From: Rhodoblastus sp963704565
GTDB taxonomy: Bacteria; Pseudomonadota; Alphaproteobacteria; Rhizobiales; Beijerinckiaceae
Assembly: GCA_963704565.1 (NCBI GenBank)
Contig: OY969917.1
Coordinates: 310,001 to 374,000 of the forward strand
Reading direction: 5' to 3'
DNA length: 64,000 nt
Position numbers and translations under genes: made by a program
The notes under the pieces: model-generated
The model's input: only the letters and a program-made list of their open reading frames with translations
Told to the model about the DNA's origin: nothing
Databases searched by the model: none
Part shown: one piece after another, positions 8,044-15,453 of the stretch
Layout: each line of letters opens with the position of its first letter
Numbering within the stretch: the first letter of the stretch is position 1

Positions 8044-8324
8044 AGGCCGAGCATCCGCTTTTCGAGCAGGTTGGCGAGCAGGCCGCGCACGTCGCGTTCG
8101 ATGGTGGCGCGATCCGCGCCATATTTTTTCACCAGATCGTCGACGATCGACGCCAGCGCGGCGGCGCCGTCGCAACGCTGCAAGATGTCGACGCTGATGG
8201 CGTTGAGGCGCAGATAGCGCTCCGGCGCCAGCAGAACCCAGGCCTTGCGCACCTGGTCGTTCTTGAGCTTGACCCCGCGCAGCAGATGCGGTCGCGATTG
8301 TTCGGTGATCTGTTCGGCCGTCAC
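8040..8324 (-). CDS. pqqD: PqqD, PqqA peptide chaperone
   Basis: A 94-residue RiPP-recognition protein that binds the PqqA precursor and delivers it to PqqE. The recognisable core is KLKNDQVRKAWVLLAPERYL followed by an ILQRCDGAAALASIVDDL helix, the winged-helix RRE fold. The GTG start at 8322-8324 overlaps the pqqB stop (GTGA). In some methylotrophs PqqD is fused to PqqC; here it stands alone and is joined to pqqE instead, with pqqC far downstream. Confidence 0.95.
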   Translation of the reverse strand: MTAEQITEQSRPHLLRGVKLKNDQVRKAWVLLAPERYLRLNAISVDILQRCDGAAALASIVDDLVKKYGADRATIERDVRGLLANLLEKRMLGL

Positions 8325-9241
8325 GCCCGCGCCTCCGGGATGTCGATGCGCATGCCGTCGTAGCCGATCTCCCAGCCGGCGGCTTCGACCTGCGCGCGCT
8401 CCGGCGAATCGTGGCGAAGCGCCGGATTGGAATTGTTGATGTGGACGAAGACCCGCCGCTCGATGGCGAGCGGGGCGAGCGCGGCGATGGTTCCCTTCTC
8501 GCCGTTCATCGCCATATGGCCCATGCGCCAGGCGGTCTTGTTGAGCAGGCCAAGCCGGATCATCTCGTCGTCCTCGAAGGTCGTGCCGTCGATGAAGACC
8601 AGTTCGGCGCCGTAAAGCCTTTTGCGCAAGGCGTCGGTCATGCGGGCGACGGAGGGCATGTAATAGAAGCGGCGGCCGCCCTGGCGGATTTCCACGCCGA
8701 CCGTATTTTCGCCCTCCGCGCCGAATTCGATCTGCGATTCGTCGGGCGATTCGAGATAGAGCGGGATCTTTCCCGGCGTGATGAAGGGCGTCAGCGTGAA
8801 GCCGAAGCCGGTGTCGATCACCTGTTCGAGCTCGACCGTCTCGCGCTTGACGACATCCGGATTGAGCACGCCGAACACGCCGCCCATGGTATTGGCCATG
8901 ATGCTTTTGGTCGCCCAGAGGGTGAAGGGCTGCATCTCGCGCATCACCAGCAGGCCGGCGATATTGTCGACGTCGCCGTTGGGCGTGAAAACCCCCTTGA
9001 TCGGCGAATGGCGCGGCGCGATCCTCGGATGAAGTTCTGGATTGGCGATGATCTGCTGGCGCAGGTCGGGGGTCGCGGAAAGCAGCACCCAATTGTCGCC
9101 ATCGGCGCTGACCGCGACGCTGGCCTGCGTCCTTTGCGCGATGCGGCCGTCGCGGGCAAAGGCGAGGCGGCAGTTTTCGCACAGGCAGTTCCATTGTGGG
9201 ACGCCGCCGCCGGCTCCGGCTCCAAGCACTAGAAATCGCAC
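8321..9241 (-). CDS. pqqB: PqqB, metallo-beta-lactamase-fold hydroxylase of PQQ biosynthesis
   Basis: A 306-residue cytoplasmic protein that hydroxylates the cross-linked Glu-Tyr intermediate. It starts with the family hallmark VLGAGAGGGVPQWNC, then a Cys pair (CLCENC) that binds structural zinc, and metal-site residues in the GVFTPNGDVDN and VFIDGTTFEDDEM regions. The start is a GTG (9239-9241) with a weak GGGG upstream. The stop overlaps pqqD. It lies 286 bases after pqqA, a larger gap than usual, so pqqA may be made at a higher level from its own transcript end. Confidence 0.96.
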   Translation of the reverse strand: MRFLVLGAGAGGGVPQWNCLCENCRLAFARDGRIAQRTQASVAVSADGDNWVLLSATPDLRQQIIANPELHPRIAPRHSPIKGVFTPNGDVDNIAGLLVMREMQPFTLWATKSIMANTMGGVFGVLNPDVVKRETVELEQVIDTGFGFTLTPFITPGKIPLYLESPDESQIEFGAEGENTVGVEIRQGGRRFYYMPSVARMTDALRKRLYGAELVFIDGTTFEDDEMIRLGLLNKTAWRMGHMAMNGEKGTIAALAPLAIERRVFVHINNSNPALRHDSPERAQVEAAGWEIGYDGMRIDIPEARA

Positions 9242-9527
9242 TTAAACGACCCCATTCCCGCCGTCGCTCCCGCGCGCTGGCGAGGCGAGGCGCATTTCCG
9301 ATTGATTTATGACCCGCGCCGGTCTCTCCGCTGCGCGAAAAAACCGGCGCGATCTTATAGTCTAGACGCCTTCTTTTCCCAGCCGGTCAGGCCGGGGCGA
9401 GAAAATCGTCAGAATTTTGTATCCGCGGAGGCTGGCGCGCAGGCGAGACGCCGCCGGGAAAACGCAAAAACCCCATCGGCCGCGGAAGCGTCCGACAGGG
9501 CGAAATTGGCGCCGAGAAATCGGGCGA
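9242..9527. other. pqqA-pqqB spacer without a gene
   Basis: A 286-base stretch with no supported ORF on either strand. It may hold an attenuator or processing site that separates high-level pqqA expression from pqqB-E, as in other pqq operons. I saw no clean terminator hairpin. Confidence 0.4.
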
Positions 9528-9614
9528 TCAGATTTCAGCCGACATATAGCTGGTGACTTCCATGCCGCAGCAGATTTCGCAGGCTTCGGGGGCGGTCCAG
9601 GTCACTTCCGTCAT
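9528..9614 (-). CDS. pqqA: PqqA, precursor peptide of PQQ
   Basis: A 28-residue ribosomal peptide that donates the glutamate and tyrosine carbon skeletons of PQQ. The conserved E-x-x-x-Y is present as E19-V-T-S-Y23, inside the recognisable segment CGMEVTSYMSAEI. The gene is preceded on the minus strand by a strong GGAGGA site four bases from the ATG (9612-9614). The peptide ends just after AEI, slightly shorter than the Methylorubrum peptide, and carries a Cys-Cys pair at 15-16. It is the first gene of the pqq-xox block. Confidence 0.95.
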   Translation of the reverse strand: MTEVTWTAPEACEICCGMEVTSYMSAEI

Positions 9615-9628
9615 GATTTCCTCCGTTT

Positions 9629-9676
9629 CGAGTTTATTGCGGGTCGAGTTTATTGCGGGCGACTTTATCACGGGCG
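9629..9676 (-). repeat. Three tandem 16-bp repeats in the pqqA leader
   Basis: Plus-strand units are CGAGTTTATTGCGGGT (9629-9644), CGAGTTTATTGCGGGC (9645-9660) and a weaker GACTTTATCACGGGCG (9661-9676). They lie 15 to 62 bases upstream of the pqqA start codon, just outside the ribosome site. They could be tandem operator or leader elements, or a simple slippage duplication. Confidence 0.7.
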
Positions 9677-10204
9677 ACGCGTCAGGGGAGAAAATGCGCC
9701 GCCGCGCGATTTGGCGCGATTTGGATTGTCGTGAAAACATCCACTTCCAGGATAGGGCGCCTGTCGGCCACGTCCACGGCGCCAAAGTAGGATCGCCCTT
9801 AAATTACGCTCAATATTGCTGCATCGCACCATTCTGTTTTCGCTGCAAGCTTTGGCGCGCGCCGTTTTCGTCCCGCTCAGGGTCAATCCCACTAAAGAGC
9901 AGTATCAATCTGCCGCGGGCGTCCTAATCTGCGGCTGTCGAAAGGGGCGAAACGGCCGCTTCGAACCATGTCCTGGGGAGGTCATGAAGAATTCCCGATT
10001 TTTTCGCGCGACGGCGTCCTCGCTCGGACTCAATCCCGTCCGAAGTATGGGGCTCGCCTTGCGCGCGGAGACAGGACGGTCGCGAGGAAATCCGACAAAA
10101 GCTTGAACGTTCCGGCGCCGGGCCGCCCGCTTCCAAGGCGGGAGGCGGGTCGCCCCGGACCGTTTGCGACAAGCGCCGCGAGGCGCGATCATGGAGGAAG
10201 GTCT
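9677..10204. promoter_or_regulatory. Divergent control region pqqA / aldehyde dehydrogenase
   Basis: This 528-base interval holds no supported gene. It separates the minus-strand pqq-xox block from the plus-strand aldehyde dehydrogenase and must carry both promoters. A region near 9820-9900 is AT-richer than its surroundings. I could not identify a confident sigma-54 or sigma-70 motif. Confidence 0.45.
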
Positions 10205-11725
10205 ATGTACCAGGAAGCTGTAGCAAATCTCACCGGCAAGAACCTGATCAAATCGACATTCGACAATTACATCGGCGGCAAATGGGTCGCCCCGGTGCGC
10301 GGGCAGTATTTCGACAAGGTCTCGCCGGTCAGTGGCCAGGTTCTGGCGAAAGTCGCCCGTTCGACCGCCGAGGACGTCGAACTCGCCCTCGACGCCGCCC
10401 ATGCCGCCAAGGAAAATTGGGGCCGCACAGCGCCAGCCGACCGTTCCCGGGTTCTTCTGAAGATCGCCGACCGCATCGACGACAATCTCGCCACGCTGGC
10501 GCTGGTCGAGACGCTCGACAACGGCAAGCCGATCCGCGAAACCACTTATGCCGACGTGCCGCTGCTTGCCGATCATTTCCGCTATTTCGCCGGCGTGCTG
10601 CGCGCCCAGGAAGGCTCGATCTCGGAAATCGACCAAGACACCGTCGCCTATCATTTCCATGAGCCGCTCGGCGTCGTCGGCCAGATCATTCCCTGGAACT
10701 TCCCGCTGCTGATGGCGGGCTGGAAGCTGGCGCCGGCGATCGCGGCCGGTAATTGCGTCGTGCTGAAGCCGGCCGAACAGACACCGATCAGCATCATGGT
10801 GCTGATGGAGCTGATCGGCGACCTGTTGCCCGAAGGCGTGCTGAACGTCATCAACGGTTTCGGCGCCGAGGCGGGCAGGGCGCTCGGCTCCAGCAATCGC
10901 ATCGCCAAGATCGCCTTCACCGGCTCGACCGTCACCGGCCGCACCATCGCGCATTACGCCGCGGACAACCTGATCCCGGCGACCCTGGAGCTGGGCGGCA
11001 AGTCGCCGAACATCTTCTTCGCCGACGTGATGCAGGAAGATGACGACTTCCTGGACAAGGCGCTGGAAGGCTTCACGCTTTTCGCCTTCAACCAGGGCGA
11101 GGTCTGCACCTGCCCCAGCCGCGCGCTGATTCAGGAATCAATCTACGACAAGTTCATGGAGCGCGCGATCAAGCGCGTGCAGGCGATCAAGCAGGGCAAC
11201 CCGCTCGACATGAGCACGATGCTCGGCGCCCAGGCTTCGCAGCAGCAGATGGACAAGATCCTGTCCTATTTCGACATCGGCAAGCAGGAAGGCGCGCAGT
11301 GCCTGACCGGCGGGTCGCGCAACCAGCTCGGCGGCGAACTGGAAAACGGTTTTTACATCAATCCGACCGTTTTCAAGGGCAACAACAAGATGCGCATCTT
11401 CCAGGAGGAGATCTTCGGTCCGGTGCTGTCGGTCACGACCTTCAAGGACGAAGCCGAAGCCCTCGCGATCGCCAATGACACGATCTTCGGTCTCGGCGCC
11501 GGCGTATGGACCCGCAACGGCACCCGCGCCTATCAGTTCGGCCGCGGCATCCAGGCCGGCCGCGTCTGGACCAACTGCTACCATGCCTATCCGGCTCACG
11601 CCGCCTTCGGCGGTTACAAGGAATCCGGCATCGGCCGCGAAACCCACAAGATGATGCTGGACCATTATCAGCAGACCAAGAATTTGCTGGTCAGCTACAG
11701 CGCGAAGGCTCTCGGTTTCTTCTGA
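10205..11725 (+). CDS. NAD-dependent aldehyde dehydrogenase, ExaC/AcoD type
   Basis: A 506-residue cytoplasmic aldehyde dehydrogenase that oxidises acetaldehyde or other short aldehydes to acids with NAD. Family motifs are PWNFPLLMAGWKLAPAIAAG, the catalytic glutamate in LELGGKSPN and the nucleophile in NQGEVCTCPSR (two cysteines, as in the AcoD subfamily). The end contains GGYKESGIGRE. The ATG at 10205 is the first that gives the canonical N-terminus and follows GGAAGG; longer in-frame starts add unrelated arginine-rich sequence. In alcohol-oxidising bacteria this subfamily works downstream of PQQ alcohol dehydrogenases, and a DUF779 gene follows, as is common for ExaC/AcoD. Confidence 0.93.
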   Translation: MYQEAVANLTGKNLIKSTFDNYIGGKWVAPVRGQYFDKVSPVSGQVLAKVARSTAEDVELALDAAHAAKENWGRTAPADRSRVLLKIADRIDDNLATLALVETLDNGKPIRETTYADVPLLADHFRYFAGVLRAQEGSISEIDQDTVAYHFHEPLGVVGQIIPWNFPLLMAGWKLAPAIAAGNCVVLKPAEQTPISIMVLMELIGDLLPEGVLNVINGFGAEAGRALGSSNRIAKIAFTGSTVTGRTIAHYAADNLIPATLELGGKSPNIFFADVMQEDDDFLDKALEGFTLFAFNQGEVCTCPSRALIQESIYDKFMERAIKRVQAIKQGNPLDMSTMLGAQASQQQMDKILSYFDIGKQEGAQCLTGGSRNQLGGELENGFYINPTVFKGNNKMRIFQEEIFGPVLSVTTFKDEAEALAIANDTIFGLGAGVWTRNGTRAYQFGRGIQAGRVWTNCYHAYPAHAAFGGYKESGIGRETHKMMLDHYQQTKNLLVSYSAKALGFF

Positions 11726-11753
11726 GAACCGGGCTCGCTCGCTTGAAACATTG

Positions 11754-11786
11754 GCGCGGCGCTCCAAAGCGCCGCGCAACTTTTTT
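11754..11786 (+). terminator. Rho-independent terminator after aldehyde dehydrogenase
   Basis: A perfect 10-base stem (GCGCGGCGCT / AGCGCCGCGC) with a CCAA loop, then AAC and six T. It lies 28 bases past the stop and before the DUF779 gene, so the latter is read through at low level or has its own promoter. Confidence 0.85.
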
Positions 11787-11829
11787 CCGCGCGTAAAAGT
11801 TGAGAAACCACGGAGAATGGAGGGGTAAA

Positions 11830-12216
11830 ATGCCGGCGCCCGCGCGTGTCGAAGCCACAGCGACAACTCTGGAGTGGATTGCCCGCTTGCAGGCCATGCA
11901 TGGGCCTCTGGCCTTTTATCAATCGGGCGGCTGCTGCGAAGGCTCGGCGCCCTTGTGCTACTCCAAGGCGGAACTGCGGGTCGGCCAGCACGACGTGCTG
12001 CTGGGCGAAATCGGCGGCTGTCCCTTCTACATCCGCGAAAACCAGTTCGAATATTGGCGTCACACCCAGTTGATCATCGATGTGGTCAAGGGCGGCGGCG
12101 AGGGCTTTTCCCTCGAAGGGCCGGAGGGGATCAGTTTCCTCACCCGCAGCCGCGTCTTCACCGACGAGGAAGTCGGCGAACTGGCGGCGCGGGGCGAGCC
12201 GCCAAGGGCGGCGTGA
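11830..12216 (+). CDS. DUF779 family protein
   Basis: A 128-residue cytoplasmic protein of unknown function that is a regular neighbour of ExaC/AcoD-type aldehyde dehydrogenases. It has conserved cysteine and aromatic motifs: YQSGGCCEGSAPLCY, then GGCPFYI and an EYWRHTQLIIDVVKG segment. The cysteines could bind a metal (inference). The ATG at 11830 follows a strong GGAGGGG; an upstream in-frame ATG at 11800 has no such site. A role in folding or activating the aldehyde dehydrogenase is suggested only by context. Confidence 0.88.
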   Translation: MPAPARVEATATTLEWIARLQAMHGPLAFYQSGGCCEGSAPLCYSKAELRVGQHDVLLGEIGGCPFYIRENQFEYWRHTQLIIDVVKGGGEGFSLEGPEGISFLTRSRVFTDEEVGELAARGEPPRAA

Positions 12217-12307
12217 GCGCCTGTCACGACCATCGCAGGGCTCGACCCGGGGATTCTTTTTCGTCATGCTTGCGGCGCGGGGGAAAATCCAGGAGGAGGA
12301 AGCGGAT

Positions 12308-13606
12308 TTGACGGAAAATCGCGCGGCGGCCTTTCATGTCGGCCTTTCCTATGTCCGGCCCGATCCGGCCGGCCCGTGGGGAACATTTCTGGAGCAGGTC
12401 GAGCGGGTGACGCCGCATCTCGGCGAACTGGCCGATCTGGCGGAAACCCTGCGCCGTCCGAAACGGATTTTGGTCGTCGATGTTCCGATCGAAATGGATG
12501 ACGGCTCGATCGGCCATTTCGAGGGCTTTCGGGTCCAGCACAACCTGTCGCGCGGGCCCGGCAAGGGCGGGGTGCGCTTTCATCCCGGCGTCACGCTGGA
12601 AGAAGTCATGGCGCTGGCCGGCTGGATGACGATCAAGAACGCGGCGGTCAATCTGCCCTTCGGCGGCGCCAAGGGCGGCGTGCGGCTCGATCCGAAAAAA
12701 CTGTCGAAAAAGGAAATCGAGCGGATCACCCGGCGCTATACCAGCGAGATCGGCCCGATCATCGGGCCGCAGCAGGACATTCCGGCGCCGGATGTGAACA
12801 CCGACGCCCAGATCATGGCCTGGATGATGGACACCTACGCCATGAACACCGGGCTGGCCAGCACCGGCGTGGTCACCGGCAAGCCGGTCAATCTCGGCGG
12901 CTCGCTCGGCCGGGCGGCGGCGACCGGACGCGGCGTCTTCGTGATCGGCCGCGACGCCCTGCGGCGTCTCGACATGAATCTGGAAGGCGCGCGCATCGCC
13001 ATCCAGGGCTTCGGCAATGTCGGCGCTTGCGCCGCCGCGCTGTTCGCGGAAGCCGGCGCGAAAATCGTCGCGGTGCAGGATTCGCGCGGCGCGGTCGCCA
13101 ATGCCGCCGGGCTGGCGGTCGCCGATCTTTTGGATCACTTGCGCGGCGGGGCCGGGGTCGCGGGTTTTCCGCAAGCGGAAACCATCGACCGCGACGCCTT
13201 TTGGGACGTCGCCTGCGACGTGCTGATTCCGGCGGCGCTGGAAGGCCAGTTGACGGCGGCGCGCGCCGAACGGATCACGGCGCGGCTGGTGCTCGAAGGC
13301 GCCAACGGCCCGACCCTGCCTGAAGCCGACGACATTCTGGCCGGGCGCGGAATTATTGTCGTGCCCGACGTCATCTGCAACGCCGGCGGCGTGACGGTGA
13401 GCTATTTCGAATGGGTGCAGGATTTCGCCAGCTATTTCTGGACCGAGGACGAAATCAACGACCGCCTCGCCGAAATCCTGCGCGGCGCCTTGCGCCACAT
13501 CTGGGAAACCGCCGAACGGCGCAATGTCTCGCTGCGCACGGCCGCCTTCATCGTCGCCTGCGACCGCGTGCTGACGGCGCATAAGGAGCGCGGGCTTTAT
13601 CCGTAG
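12308..13606 (+). CDS. gdhA: Glutamate dehydrogenase (Glu/Leu/Phe/Val dehydrogenase family)
   Basis: A 432-residue hexamer-type glutamate dehydrogenase that interconverts glutamate and 2-oxoglutarate plus ammonia, linking carbon and nitrogen metabolism. The substrate lysines are in GPGKGGVRFHP and LPFGGAKGGVR, the catalytic aspartate in DIPAPDVNT, and the nucleotide fold in AIQGFGNVGACAAALFAEAG; the residues after that strand suggest NAD rather than NADP. The start is taken as TTG 12308 because AGGAGGA lies about ten bases upstream and the length then fits the family. An ATG at 12266 would add 14 residues and lacks a ribosome site. Confidence 0.92.
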   Translation: MTENRAAAFHVGLSYVRPDPAGPWGTFLEQVERVTPHLGELADLAETLRRPKRILVVDVPIEMDDGSIGHFEGFRVQHNLSRGPGKGGVRFHPGVTLEEVMALAGWMTIKNAAVNLPFGGAKGGVRLDPKKLSKKEIERITRRYTSEIGPIIGPQQDIPAPDVNTDAQIMAWMMDTYAMNTGLASTGVVTGKPVNLGGSLGRAAATGRGVFVIGRDALRRLDMNLEGARIAIQGFGNVGACAAALFAEAGAKIVAVQDSRGAVANAAGLAVADLLDHLRGGAGVAGFPQAETIDRDAFWDVACDVLIPAALEGQLTAARAERITARLVLEGANGPTLPEADDILAGRGIIVVPDVICNAGGVTVSYFEWVQDFASYFWTEDEINDRLAEILRGALRHIWETAERRNVSLRTAAFIVACDRVLTAHKERGLYP

Positions 13607-13611
13607 GGCAG

Positions 13612-13642
13612 GCGCCCGCCAATATGGAAAACCGGCGGGCGC
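13612..13642. terminator. Bidirectional terminator between gdhA and acyl-CoA dehydrogenase
   Basis: A perfect 9-base stem (GCGCCCGCC / GGCGGGCGC) with a 13-base loop lies between two convergent genes. Short A and T runs flank it, so it can serve both strands. Confidence 0.6.
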
Positions 13643-13649
13643 ATTTCGT

Positions 13650-15428
13650 TCAGAAAGCCGCGTCCTCGAAGGCCATCATGGTTTTGGCGCCGGAGGTGAT
13701 CGCCTGGAGCAGGGCGCCGGTCTGGGGCAGCAGGCGCTCCATGAAGAAGCGGGCCGTGCCGATCTTGGCGCGGTAAAAGCCGTCCTGCCCGGCCTTGGCC
13801 AAGGAATCCTCGGCCATTTTCGCCCAGAGATAAGCTAGCACGGTCAGGCCGAACAGGCGCAGGTAGTCGCTCGCCGCCGCGCCGGCCTCGTCGGGCCGGG
13901 CCATGCCTTTCTGGGCGACGAATGTCGTCGCCTGTTGCAGGCGGACAAAAGCCTTTTCCAGCGGAGCGATGAATTCGGCCAGCGCCGGATCGGATTTTTT
14001 CGCGGCAATATGGTCCGAGATCGGATGGAAGACGCTGCGCAGGAAGCGCCCGGCATGGGCGGGCATCTTGCGGCCGACCAGATCGAGCGCCTGAATGCCG
14101 TTGGCGCCCTCGTAGATCTGGGCGATGCGGCAATCGCGCACCAATTGCTCCATGCCGTTCTCGCGGATATAGCCGTGGCCGCCGAAAATCTGCACGCCGA
14201 GATTGGTCGCCTCGAAGCCGAGATCGGTCAGCAGCGCCTTGATCACCGGGGTGACGACGGCGATGAAATCCTCCGCTTTGGCGCGCTCGGCGGGATCGGC
14301 ATGGCGCTTGGCGAGGTCGAGAGTCTTGGCCGCCCAGACCGCCAGCGCCCGCGAGCCCTCGATATAAGCGCGCTGGGTGAGCAACATGCGGCGGATGTCG
14401 GGATGGACGAGCAGCGGATCGGCCGGCTTGTCGGGATATTTTACGCCGGACAGTGAACGGCCCTGCAGGCGCTCGCGGGCATAGGCCGCGGCGCCCTGAT
14501 AGGAGGCTTCTGCGAGGCCGAGGCCCTGGACGCCGACCGCGAGGCGCTCGGCGTTCATCATCGCGAACATGGCCTGCATGCCCTTGTGGGGCTCGCCGAT
14601 CAGCCAGCCCTGGGCGCCGTCGAAATTCATCACGCAGGTGGAGGAAGCCTTGATGCCCATCTTGTGCTCGATCGAGCCGCAGGCGACGCCATTGCGCGCC
14701 CCGAGCGATCCGTCGGGCTTGACCAGATATTTCGGCGTGAGGAACAGGCTGATGCCCTTCACCCCCTTGGGCGCGTCGGGCAGTCTGGCCAGAACCAGAT
14801 GGACGATGTTTTCGGTGAGGTCATGTTCGCCGGCCGAGATGAAGATTTTCGTGCCGGTGATCTTGCAGGAGCCGTCGCCCTGGGGAATCGCGCGGGTGCG
14901 CAGCAGGCCGAGATCGGTGCCGCAATGGGGCTCGGTGAGGCACATGGTGCCGGACCAGGTCCCATCCACCAGTTTCGGCAGGTAGGTGTCTTTCAGCGCG
15001 TCCGAGCCATAGCCATGGAGCGAGACATAGGCGCCATGCGACAGGCCCGGATACATGCCGAAGGACAGATTTGCGGCGCAGATCATTTCCTCGACCAGCG
15101 TATTGACCGCCGCCGGCAAGCCCTGGCCGCCATAAGCGGGATCGCAGGCGATTCCGGTCCAGCCGCCCTCGCGGAAGGCGCCATAGGCTTGCTTGAAGCC
15201 TTTTGGCGTGCGGACGACGCCGTTTTCGAAGGCGCAGCCTTCCTCGTCGCCGGAGCGGTTGAGCGGCTGCAAGACCTGCTCGCAGACCTTGGCGGCTTCT
15301 TCGAGCACGGCGTCGATGGTGTCGCGGGAAAAATCCTCGAAGCCCGGCAGCGACGTGAGATCGTCGCCGCCGAGAAGCTCGAACAGCACATAGCGCATGT
15401 CGCGCAGGGGAGCCTTATAGGCGGGCAT
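13650..15428 (-). CDS. Acyl-CoA dehydrogenase with extended C-terminal domain
   Basis: A 592-residue FAD enzyme of the long acyl-CoA dehydrogenase subfamily (FadE5/DmdC-like). It desaturates acyl-CoA at the alpha-beta position and passes electrons to ETF. Motifs include MCLTEPHCGTDLGLLRT for FAD binding, GHGYIRENGMEQLVRD and the C-terminal catalytic segment RIAQIYEGANGIQALDL. After about residue 450 there is the extra helical acetyltransferase-like C-terminal domain typical of this subfamily. It is the last gene of the MerR-thiolase-HAD/ECH operon, 25 bases after its neighbour. The subfamily includes methylthiopropionyl-CoA dehydrogenases, but substrate length is not readable here. Confidence 0.92.
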   Translation of the reverse strand: MPAYKAPLRDMRYVLFELLGGDDLTSLPGFEDFSRDTIDAVLEEAAKVCEQVLQPLNRSGDEEGCAFENGVVRTPKGFKQAYGAFREGGWTGIACDPAYGGQGLPAAVNTLVEEMICAANLSFGMYPGLSHGAYVSLHGYGSDALKDTYLPKLVDGTWSGTMCLTEPHCGTDLGLLRTRAIPQGDGSCKITGTKIFISAGEHDLTENIVHLVLARLPDAPKGVKGISLFLTPKYLVKPDGSLGARNGVACGSIEHKMGIKASSTCVMNFDGAQGWLIGEPHKGMQAMFAMMNAERLAVGVQGLGLAEASYQGAAAYARERLQGRSLSGVKYPDKPADPLLVHPDIRRMLLTQRAYIEGSRALAVWAAKTLDLAKRHADPAERAKAEDFIAVVTPVIKALLTDLGFEATNLGVQIFGGHGYIRENGMEQLVRDCRIAQIYEGANGIQALDLVGRKMPAHAGRFLRSVFHPISDHIAAKKSDPALAEFIAPLEKAFVRLQQATTFVAQKGMARPDEAGAAASDYLRLFGLTVLAYLWAKMAEDSLAKAGQDGFYRAKIGTARFFMERLLPQTGALLQAITSGAKTMMAFEDAAF

Positions 15429-15453
15429 GGAGCTTTCTCCTCTCTGCGGTGGT

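Noticed and set aside
9302..9556. 84-codon plus-strand ORF in the pqqA-pqqB spacer
   Set aside because: Arginine-rich translation, no ribosome site, and it overlaps pqqA on the other strand.
6925..9614. Apparent absence of pqqC from the pqq cluster
   Set aside because: A pqqC start with clear family motifs was found at the left window edge (1-247), so the gene is displaced and not missing.
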